From the NCBI GenBank assembly GCA_031277435.1, contig JAITMI010000137.1, forward strand, positions 1 to 6,076: a stretch of 6,076 bases of DNA, in the 5' to 3' direction. The notes beneath the pieces are model-generated. The model saw only the letters and a program-made list of their open reading frames with translations. It had not been told where the DNA came from and ran no database searches. This document shows, piece by piece, positions 1 to 6,076 of this stretch; position 1 is the first letter of the stretch, and every line of letters starts with the position of its first letter. The DNA comes from Pseudomonadales bacterium (GTDB lineage: Bacteria > Pseudomonadota > Gammaproteobacteria > Pseudomonadales > Pseudohongiellaceae). A program made the position numbers and the translations under genes.

Positions 1-1808
1 TGGCAACTGGCGCAGTGGGCGTTGTACTGCGTTTCGCCTTGGGCCAGGAGCGCGGCGTCGCCGAAATTGGCGGGCGGGGCGAGCGGCGGCGGGGTGTAGC
101 TGATGGGTTCCGGCAATACCGCGCCGCCACCGAGGTTGTAGACCAAGAGCCTCGCGTAATTCGGCGCCCAATAACCGCCCTGCCCGTTCTGGCCCGCCAC
201 CACGGCAACGTACTGTTCGCCGTCGATTGCATAACTGACCGGTCCACCAACAGCGCCAGACTGCGTTTCGACGCCCCACAATTCTTCGCCAGTATCGGCG
301 CGGAAGGCCCTGAGGGTTCTGCCCGCCGCCTGGAACACCAGGTTGCCGCCGGTAGTCAGCACGCCAGCGCGCGAGCTGCCCATGCGCTGTTCCCACACTG
401 GCTTGCGCTGCACCGGATCCCAGGCGAGGAGATAGGAGCCTGCGCCTTCCAATTGCGGCGCCGGTTCCTGTGGCCGCTTGCCGACGTTGATCGACAGCAA
501 TTGATTACCCATCTTGGCGCCGGCCTCGGCCACCAGCGGGTAACTGCTGTAGTTGGTGGGGATGTACATCAAGCCCGTAGTGGGGTTGAAGGCCATCGGA
601 TGCCAACTGTGCGCGCCGGCGGCCGAGGGCACTACGTGGAAACCGCGGTCGCCGAACTGGCCGTAGTTGGCGTCGGGGTTGATGATGGGACGGAAATTAT
701 CATTCTCATCAAAACCGAGCATCCAATTAGCCGTAGGCACGAAAAGATCAGCCGAAAGCACTTTGCCGGTAGCGGCTTCGATCACGTAAAACACGCCATT
801 TTTCGGCGCTTGCATCACCACGTGTTTGCTTTCGCCGCCGATCATCAAATCGGCGGTGACGAGCTGCTGGGTATTGTCGAAATCCCAACTGTCGCGCGGC
901 GTGGCCTGATAATGCCAGCGGTATTCGCCGCTCACGGCATCGAGCGCCACGATCGACGCGGTAAAGAGATTGTCGCCGCCGCCGGGCGAACGCACGTCCG
1001 CCGGCCAGGGCGCGCCGTTGCCAGTGCCAATGATGACGAGATTCGTGACCGGATCGTAAGTAATGGCATCCCAAGGCGTGCCGCCGCCGCCCATGGTCCA
1101 CCACTCCCCGTTCCAGGTAGTAGCGGCCATTTCGAGTTCAGGCTGTTCAAAACCCAGCGCCGGATTGCCCGGCACCGCCCACCAGCGCCAGAGTTCATCG
1201 CCATTTTTAGCGTCATAAGCCGCCAGATAACCGCGCTGTTGAAACTCGGAACCAGCATCGCCAATGAAAATGCGGCCATCGGCGATGCGCGGCGCGCCGG
1301 TAATGGAATGCCAGGTTTCACGATCGGTGACCTGCTTATCCCAGACCAGTTCGCCGGTGTCCGCCTTGACCGACACCAAGCGGCCATCGAGCGTGCCCCA
1401 GATGATGGTGTCCTCATAAACCGCGACGCCGCGATTGACGATGCCGCAGCATAATTTGACCGCCCATTCTCCCGGCACTTTGGGATCGTATTTCCACAAC
1501 TGTTGGCCGGTTTTGGCGTCGAAGGCGTAGACCTTGCTCCAGGGCGAGGACACATAGATGCGTCCATCGGCCACCAGCGGCGTGGTTTCGTAACTGCCGC
1601 CGCGCTCGGCCAAATCGCCGAACCAGGCGAGATCGAGCTCGGCGATATTGTCAGCGGTGATTTGCGTGAGCGGGCTGTAGCGCTGTTCGCTGTAATCCTG
1701 GCCGTAGGAGCGCCACTCGGCGGTCGCATCCTCGGCGGCGTAAGCGGCGGTGACGCCAGACAGGCTCAATACAAGCGCGCAAAGCGCGGCGTGCGGGGGA
1801 TTTTTCAT
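1..1808 (-). CDS. PQQ-dependent quinohemoprotein alcohol-type dehydrogenase, 3' end missing
   Basis: This periplasmic enzyme oxidises an alcohol or aldehyde with pyrroloquinoline quinone (PQQ) and passes electrons to a fused cytochrome c. The 602 visible residues begin with a Sec signal peptide (about 1-25, cleavage near AYA-AED). A beta-propeller follows, with repeated blade motifs of the form A-x-D-A-x-T-G-x-x-x-W (for example near residues 95-105). Family landmarks are present: E74, the vicinal disulfide pair C120-C121 followed by NRG with R126, E188 and N264 as metal ligands, W246, catalytic D309 in WDFD, and K336 in APKNG. A proline-rich linker (about 568-580) leads to a cytochrome domain cut at CASC (599-602); the next two bases fit His, which would complete CxxCH. 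The start is ATG at 1808, with an AAGGGAA ribosome site upstream. D311 is the position where lanthanide-type enzymes carry an extra Asp. The family is clear; the substrate is not. Confidence 0.95.
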   Translation of the reverse strand, partial: MKNPPHAALCALVLSLSGVTAAYAAEDATAEWRSYGQDYSEQRYSPLTQITADNIAELDLAWFGDLAERGGSYETTPLVADGRIYVSSPWSKVYAFDAKTGQQLWKYDPKVPGEWAVKLCCGIVNRGVAVYEDTIIWGTLDGRLVSVKADTGELVWDKQVTDRETWHSITGAPRIADGRIFIGDAGSEFQQRGYLAAYDAKNGDELWRWWAVPGNPALGFEQPELEMAATTWNGEWWTMGGGGTPWDAITYDPVTNLVIIGTGNGAPWPADVRSPGGGDNLFTASIVALDAVSGEYRWHYQATPRDSWDFDNTQQLVTADLMIGGESKHVVMQAPKNGVFYVIEAATGKVLSADLFVPTANWMLGFDENDNFRPIINPDANYGQFGDRGFHVVPSAAGAHSWHPMAFNPTTGLMYIPTNYSSYPLVAEAGAKMGNQLLSINVGKRPQEPAPQLEGAGSYLLAWDPVQRKPVWEQRMGSSRAGVLTTGGNLVFQAAGRTLRAFRADTGEELWGVETQSGAVGGPVSYAIDGEQYVAVVAGQNGQGGYWAPNYARLLVYNLGGGAVLPEPISYTPPPLAPPANFGDAALLAQGETQYNAHCASC

Positions 1809-1816
1809 GGTTGTAA

Positions 1817-1823
1817 TTCCCTT
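1817..1823 (-). promoter_or_regulatory. Ribosome binding site of the PQQ dehydrogenase
   Basis: AAGGGAA on the minus strand lies 8 bases upstream of the ATG at 1808. It supports this start, which places a clean signal peptide at the N-terminus. Confidence 0.65.
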
Positions 1824-1852
1824 GGGTGTGAAGGTGTGGCTGGTGGGGGCCG

Positions 1853-1880
1853 ATAGTACAGAGACTGGCCACGCGCGCAA
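1853..1880 (-). promoter_or_regulatory. Weak sigma70-like promoter candidate for the PQQ dehydrogenase
   Basis: The minus strand carries TTGCGC (1875-1880), a 16-base spacer and TACTAT (1853-1858). These match 3 of 6 and 4 of 6 consensus bases. The element lies downstream of the stem-loop at 1898-1937 and would give a leader of roughly 40 bases. It is the best candidate in the gap, but matches this weak also occur by chance, so the gene may instead be read through from the amidase. Confidence 0.25.
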
Positions 1881-1897
1881 GGGGGGCTGGGGCGAAC

Positions 1898-1937
1898 AAC
1901 CTGGCACGCAGATCAAGGGCAACCTGCGCGCCAGGTT
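1898..1937 (-). terminator. Stem-loop between amidase and PQQ dehydrogenase (terminator-like)
   Basis: Two 14-base arms (1898-1911 and 1924-1937) pair around a 12-base loop. Read as minus-strand RNA, 13 pairs are Watson-Crick and one is G-U. The hairpin begins 10 bases after the amidase stop codon. Its 3' arm ends in GGUU and continues GUUCGCC, so there is no real U-tract and intrinsic termination would be weak. It may act as a partial terminator, or as an mRNA-stabilising or processing hairpin that sets different expression for the genes on either side. The structure is seen in the sequence; the role is inferred. Confidence 0.6.
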
Positions 1938-1947
1938 TCATTGCTCA

Positions 1948-3483
1948 TCAAAGATTCGGCCTTCTGCTTTGCCGCCACTGGGTTTGCCTTTCGTAGGCGG
2001 CGGCCAGCGCCAACACGCGCGACTCGGCGACGTGGGGGCCGATGATCTGGAGCCCAATGGGCAAACCCTGACTGGAAAAACCGCAAGGTACGGACATCGC
2101 CGGCAGTCCAAAAACATCGAAAGCGGCGGTATTCGCGCTGGGCCCACCACCGCCGCCTTCCGACAACAAGGGCGCCGGAGCGCGCATCACTGGCGCGATC
2201 AACAGGTCAAGGTCTTGGAATACGCTGCTGATTGACTGGCGCAACATATCGACTTCACGCCGCGCCTGCACGTAATCCAGGGCTGGCGCATTGGCATAAC
2301 GCTCCAGCGAAGCGCGTGTGCTGGGCTGAAATTTTTCCGGCGACTGGGTGAAATACGCCTGATGGTAGACATAGGCCTCCGGCCCCCACAATCTGGTGCC
2401 GCTGGTTGCCGCCGGCAATAGTACATCGCGCGTGCCGGAGGTGAGGCCGCGCAATATGCCGATTGCCTGATTCAATGCGCCTTCCACTTCGGGATCGAGG
2501 TCATTGAAAAAACCTTCGCGCGCGATACCCAGCCGCAACCCCGCGGTGTTCATGCCCAGCGCGAGAGTATAGTCAGGCACCGCTTCACGGCTGGCCGTCG
2601 GCTCCAGGGGATCATAGCCCGCGATCACGTTCAGCATGAGCGCGGCGTCTTCCACGCTTTTGCACATGGGCCCTACATGATCCAAAGTCCAGGACAACGT
2701 CATGACGCCTCGTGTACTGACCCGTCCATAAGTCGGTTTTAGACCGACAATGCCACATTGCGATGCGGGCATCCGTACCGACCCCGCGGTATCCGTGCCC
2801 AAGGCGCCAAAACAAAGATCCGCGGCAATCGCCACCGCGGAACCGCCGGACGAACCGCCCGTAGCATGATCCAGCGCCCAGGGATTATGCATGGTGCCAA
2901 AATGCGTGGCGGTGGAACTGCCGCCATAAGCGAATTCATTCAAATTGAGTTTACCGAGCAGCACGCCACCCACTTCCTTCAGACGTCTGGCCACCTCGGA
3001 ATCTTCCACGGGCACACGATTCTCGAACAGTTCGCTGGCGCCAGTAGTGCGCAAACCCGCCGTATCCATATTGTCTTTCAGCGCGTAAGGAATACCGTGC
3101 AGAGGACCACGCCAATTGCCAGCGCGTATTTCCTCTTCCGCGCGCAGGGCATCGGCGAGCGCTTGTTCTCTCGCCACGGTAATGAATGCGTTCAGCATGG
3201 GATTGAGCCGTTCGATACGCGCCAGGCAGGCTTGCGCAAGTTCAACGGGCGAGACTTCGCCCGCGCGAACGCGGCGTGACGCTTCGGCAAGCGTCAGCGC
3301 GGTGAGGTCCTCCGCCGCCGTCTGCGCGACGGCAAACCGGGGAGCCAAGCCAGCGCCGGCGGTCGCAAGGCCGCCAAGCAGCATCGTTCTACGCGCTATC
3401 GAAGCGGTCCGCCAACCCGCGCCCGCATCATCTTCACCGAGTGCTTGCGCGTTGTGAGTTTTGTCGTTTTTTTCGTTCATCAT
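1948..3483 (-). CDS. Tat-exported amidase-signature family hydrolase
   Basis: This serine hydrolase of the amidase signature family cleaves C-N bonds in amides, and in some members esters. From ATG at 3483 it has 511 residues. The N-terminus is a long polar stretch, then a twin-arginine signal (ARRTMLLGG, R31-R32), a hydrophobic segment to about 47, and a likely cleavage site after AVA (51-53), implying folded export to the periplasm. The Ser-cisSer-Lys triad is complete: K136 in ALKDN, cis-Ser S211 in GGSSGGSA, and nucleophile S235 in DTAGSVR. The spacings of 75 and 24 residues match those of GatA. The C-terminus carries the usual GLPAMSVPCGF and GLPIGLQIIGP blocks. It is not GatA itself, given the export signal and the absence of gatB or gatC nearby. 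An in-frame GTG at 3510 and ATGs at 3501 and 3480 are possible starts; 3483 has the best ribosome site. It lies 41 bases after the receptor and is probably cotranscribed. The substrate is unknown. Confidence 0.93.
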   Translation of the reverse strand: MMNEKNDKTHNAQALGEDDAGAGWRTASIARRTMLLGGLATAGAGLAPRFAVAQTAAEDLTALTLAEASRRVRAGEVSPVELAQACLARIERLNPMLNAFITVAREQALADALRAEEEIRAGNWRGPLHGIPYALKDNMDTAGLRTTGASELFENRVPVEDSEVARRLKEVGGVLLGKLNLNEFAYGGSSTATHFGTMHNPWALDHATGGSSGGSAVAIAADLCFGALGTDTAGSVRMPASQCGIVGLKPTYGRVSTRGVMTLSWTLDHVGPMCKSVEDAALMLNVIAGYDPLEPTASREAVPDYTLALGMNTAGLRLGIAREGFFNDLDPEVEGALNQAIGILRGLTSGTRDVLLPAATSGTRLWGPEAYVYHQAYFTQSPEKFQPSTRASLERYANAPALDYVQARREVDMLRQSISSVFQDLDLLIAPVMRAPAPLLSEGGGGGPSANTAAFDVFGLPAMSVPCGFSSQGLPIGLQIIGPHVAESRVLALAAAYERQTQWRQSRRPNL

Positions 3484-3491
3484 TGTTGTTT

Positions 3492-3497
3492 TCCTTT
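3492..3497 (-). promoter_or_regulatory. Ribosome binding site that fixes the amidase start
   Basis: AAAGGA on the minus strand lies 8 bases before ATG 3483 and 11 bases before the next ATG at 3480. The in-frame GTG at 3510 and the ATG at 3501 have no comparable purine-rich site upstream. The start at 3483 is therefore preferred; the choice moves the N-terminus by only a few residues and leaves the Tat motif intact. Confidence 0.65.
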
Positions 3498-3524
3498 GCA
3501 TATTTTCCACGAAAGAATGACTGT

Positions 3525-6076
3525 TTAATAATTATAGTTAAAGCTCAATTGATAGCGCCGGCCAAGCGCGTCATAACTTGCATCCACCGATTGAGAACCG
3601 CCGCGCGTGCCAAAATTGGCGATTATGGGCGGATCACGATCAAACAGGTTTTGCACGTTGAGCGAGACTTCCCAGGAGCCGCCGCGCGCCGTTTCGCCTG
3701 AATAACCAAGCCTGGCATTGGTCCAGCTTGAGGACGATACGGTATTGTCATCGACATCGATGCCTTCTCTCCATTGGGCGTTTCGCAGCGTCTCATCAAT
3801 GAAACGCTGCTGTAACTGTACTGAATAGGCGCCCAAGCGATAAGTCACGGTCAGATTGGCCGTCAAATCCGGCGTGCCGAGCGCGCCGGAAACATCGAAG
3901 GGAACGCCGCCCAAGGGAGTATCAGAACGCTCCTTCACGTAACCAACAAGCGCTCTCACGCTCAATGACTCGCTTTGCGCGGCGAAAAAATCCACATCGG
4001 CTCTGTAACTCGCTTCAAGATCGACGCCTTCTACCTTGGCTCTGGCTACGTTCAAAAACACGTTCTTGACCGTGCCGATAAAGCCAGTCACCGGATCACG
4101 ATCAATCTGCGCGCACAGAGACTGCACGTTATTGATTTCGCATTCATCCACGATTCTTTGAATACCCAAGGAGCCTATGGCATCCCTTATTTCCACCTTG
4201 TACCAGTCGGTTGACAATTGCAGATCCGGCATGAAGCGTGGTTGATATACCATGCCCGCCACCACGGTGTCGGCGATCTCCGGCGTCAGGGCGGGATTGC
4301 CGCCGGTAATGGTCGTGATTTGAAAAGTGGAATTATTGAAACGCGGATCACTCACCGAACCGCCGCCACCGCCCGCGTCGAAGCGCTCACTGAAGGTCGC
4401 CTCACGCACGTCGCGCGAGCGCGTGGTGCGTAATCGCAGATCCTCGAATACTTGCAAGTCCAATCCCAGCTTCCAGCTTTCGACCTTGCCCACGCTGGAA
4501 TAATTGGAAGAACGATAGGACGCGCTACCATTGAGCCGGCGGACGCCATCGGTCGCTTCCCATAGCGGCATGTTCAGTTCGCCGAACCATTCCCATACAT
4601 CGTAAGCGCCATCAAGCGCGGGAATGGTGGAAAACTGATTCAAATCCGCGGGGCCCGTGGTCCAGCCAGGAGAAATGCCGCGGATTCCCAGCGCTTCATC
4701 GTTCAGCGGCGGTCCCAACCTATCGACCTCTATCGGTAACCCGCTCGAATCGGAGAACGACTGTTCCCTATAGGTGAGACCCGCGGCAAAAGACAGCGGG
4801 CCGCTCCAGCCTTGTAACAGCTCGCCGCTCACCAGCACCTCCGCGAAATCCTGTTTCACGATGTCATCCATCATCCTTGGCGTGCCCATGTAATCACTCG
4901 CCGCCTGACTCACGCCACCGGCGGCCATGACATTGAAGGGAATGCAATCACGTACCGTGTTATCCAAACCAATCGGCGACAACAAGGGGCTGCCGTCCTC
5001 GGAGGTTCTGCCAGCAACCGAAGGTGAGGCGGCAAGCTGCTCAGGAGTGGGATTGTATAGTTGCACGTTACACACGATGGCGCCGGTCGCGGGATCACGC
5101 ACCGCGTCCATTGCCAGGAATATGCGATCTACTCGTCCTTCATCATAAACACCGGCACGCTTGTGCGATTCACCGCTTTGCCAACTGGCGCGCATGTCCC
5201 AGCCATTGGGCAAGGTTGCATCCAGGCCGACACTCCAGGAATAAGTGGTATAAATACCTTTTTCCTCGCCATTGTCATTGATGCTGCCGGCGCCCACGTA
5301 AGAGCCGAGCTTATGCAGTTGAAAGGAATCGATGCCCGCTGCGTCCATGGCGGCACCGACTTCCGGCGGTAAAAAGGCGTTGTTGCGATAAACCGTCGCA
5401 TACCAGCCGTCTTGCAAGGAGTAGTCACCGCGATCCAGATAAAGATTGGATTCCGAGCGTCCAACCAGCGCTTGCGCAAATACGGACACGCTATCATTCA
5501 CTTCATATTGCGCGCCCAGGAAAGCGGAACGTCCAATGACTTCCCGTCCGGAAGGCCCGCCGTTGAAAGCATTGTTGTGATTGAACGCCTCAATGCCTCC
5601 CGACAAGGATTTCGTGCTGCCGGAACGGTTGGGCGCGGCATACACATCGCCGTGATCCAGCGGTCTCACCCCGCTGCCATCATCAAGAAACGTATAACCA
5701 TTGAGCGCAAAGGGAATCAGCGGAGAATTACTGCTCGATCCATTACGCGCCCAAAGCACGCCCGCTGGCGTATGCTCGCTGGAAGCGACCCACGGCAGAG
5801 TAAGGCGCTGCGGAATGCCCGCTGGCGCACCAGGAGTCCAGTCAGGATTCGTCACCCATCCCCAGCGTTGAAACCAATCGCCAAGTTCCGCTGGATTGCG
5901 TTGAATCTGATCAATCTGGCGCGCTTCAAGCGAGCCTATCACGTTCAATCTATCGCCAAATTTATGGCCCGCGGCAACGGAAATATTCCAGCGCTTGCCA
6001 TCACCCCACTCCGTTATGCCGGTGCCCAGCTCTACTTTCATTCCTTCGAACTGCCGGTCCAAAATGAAGTTGGTCA
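3525..6076 (-). CDS. TonB-dependent outer-membrane receptor, 5' end missing (beta-barrel only)
   Basis: This outer-membrane active transporter takes up a ligand using energy from TonB-ExbBD. The window shows 849 residues, from just after the plug domain to the stop. The frame is open to the right edge, so the signal peptide, TonB box and plug lie outside. The first residues (TNFILDRQFEG) match the plug-to-barrel junction of large proteobacterial receptors. Other landmarks are a DCIPFNVMAAGGVSQAA block near 376-392, GNPALTPEIADT from 592, a strand segment with DWYKVEIRDAIGSL, and a C-terminal block with NLFDRDPP ending in NYNY, an aromatic end as expected for barrel insertion. Two cysteine pairs, C335/C377 and C645/C654, could form loop disulfides. 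It belongs with the large receptors common for organic substrates rather than with short classical siderophore receptors, but the ligand cannot be read from sequence. No terminator separates it from the amidase. Confidence 0.94.
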   Translation of the reverse strand, partial: TNFILDRQFEGMKVELGTGITEWGDGKRWNISVAAGHKFGDRLNVIGSLEARQIDQIQRNPAELGDWFQRWGWVTNPDWTPGAPAGIPQRLTLPWVASSEHTPAGVLWARNGSSSNSPLIPFALNGYTFLDDGSGVRPLDHGDVYAAPNRSGSTKSLSGGIEAFNHNNAFNGGPSGREVIGRSAFLGAQYEVNDSVSVFAQALVGRSESNLYLDRGDYSLQDGWYATVYRNNAFLPPEVGAAMDAAGIDSFQLHKLGSYVGAGSINDNGEEKGIYTTYSWSVGLDATLPNGWDMRASWQSGESHKRAGVYDEGRVDRIFLAMDAVRDPATGAIVCNVQLYNPTPEQLAASPSVAGRTSEDGSPLLSPIGLDNTVRDCIPFNVMAAGGVSQAASDYMGTPRMMDDIVKQDFAEVLVSGELLQGWSGPLSFAAGLTYREQSFSDSSGLPIEVDRLGPPLNDEALGIRGISPGWTTGPADLNQFSTIPALDGAYDVWEWFGELNMPLWEATDGVRRLNGSASYRSSNYSSVGKVESWKLGLDLQVFEDLRLRTTRSRDVREATFSERFDAGGGGGSVSDPRFNNSTFQITTITGGNPALTPEIADTVVAGMVYQPRFMPDLQLSTDWYKVEIRDAIGSLGIQRIVDECEINNVQSLCAQIDRDPVTGFIGTVKNVFLNVARAKVEGVDLEASYRADVDFFAAQSESLSVRALVGYVKERSDTPLGGVPFDVSGALGTPDLTANLTVTYRLGAYSVQLQQRFIDETLRNAQWREGIDVDDNTVSSSSWTNARLGYSGETARGGSWEVSLNVQNLFDRDPPIIANFGTRGGSQSVDASYDALGRRYQLSFNYNY

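Noticed and set aside
15..1454. A long open frame on the plus strand (479 codons) opposite the PQQ dehydrogenase
   Set aside because: It lies fully antisense to a gene with clear PQQ-enzyme motifs. Its translation is rich in Arg, His and Ala with no recognisable domain, as expected opposite GC-rich coding sequence.
1651..1941. A minus-strand open frame of 96 codons across the gap and the start of the dehydrogenase
   Set aside because: It overlaps the dehydrogenase signal-peptide region in another frame, covers the stem-loop, and has no recognisable domain.
2758..3279. A plus-strand open frame (173 codons) opposite the amidase
   Set aside because: It is antisense to the catalytic region of the amidase and its translation has no recognisable domain, so it is treated as a shadow.
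3508..3510. GTG as the amidase start
   Set aside because: No ribosome site precedes it, whereas AAAGGA lies 8 bases before the ATG at 3483.
3786..3809. Imperfect 9-base inverted repeat with a 6-base loop
   Set aside because: It has a mismatch and lies inside the receptor barrel coding sequence, where conserved protein sequence explains the bases.
4363..4377. Gly-rich run in the receptor, resembling a five-Gly run in the amidase near its C-terminal third
   Set aside because: Both are short loop sequences in unrelated folds. With GC-rich codons a run of glycines is unremarkable, and no shared flanking sequence was seen.
6060..6062. TTG as a possible start of the receptor gene
   Set aside because: The frame stays open upstream to the window edge, and the upstream residues (TNFI before LDRQF) continue a typical plug-to-barrel junction. 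This codon is an internal Leu.

Overview
The window holds three genes, all on the minus strand. They appear to form one directional cluster: a TonB-dependent outer-membrane receptor (5' end cut off by the window), a Tat-exported amidase-signature hydrolase, and a PQQ-dependent alcohol-type dehydrogenase with a C-terminal cytochrome c domain (3' end cut off). No RNA gene, CRISPR array, insertion sequence or long repeat was seen. The window suggests a Gram-negative proteobacterium with a fairly GC-rich genome, because it has an outer-membrane receptor ending in an aromatic residue and two exported enzymes with proteobacterial-style signal peptides. A gammaproteobacterium fits, but the genus cannot be read from the sequence.

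Layout in transcription order (right to left): the receptor beta-barrel runs from the right edge (6076) to 3525. After a 41-base gap without a terminator, the amidase runs from 3483 to 1948. A 139-base gap follows, holding a strong stem-loop at 1898-1937, a weak promoter-like element at 1853-1880 and a ribosome binding site at 1817-1823. The dehydrogenase starts at 1808 and runs off the left edge, cut inside the heme-binding motif of its cytochrome domain. Non-coding sequence is confined to these two gaps, so no stretch over 300 bases lacks a gene.

Working model (inference): the receptor takes up an organic substrate across the outer membrane. The exported amidase would cleave an amide (or ester) bond in the periplasm, and the quinohemoprotein would oxidise an alcohol or aldehyde group, passing electrons through its own heme to the respiratory chain. 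The substrate is unknown. The most notable detail is that the dehydrogenase has Asp-Phe-Asp (D309-F310-D311) at its active site. In XoxF, ExaF and PedH, the second Asp of such a pair marks lanthanide rather than calcium dependence. A lanthanide-type site joined to a cytochrome c domain, beside a receptor and an amidase, is the point most worth testing.
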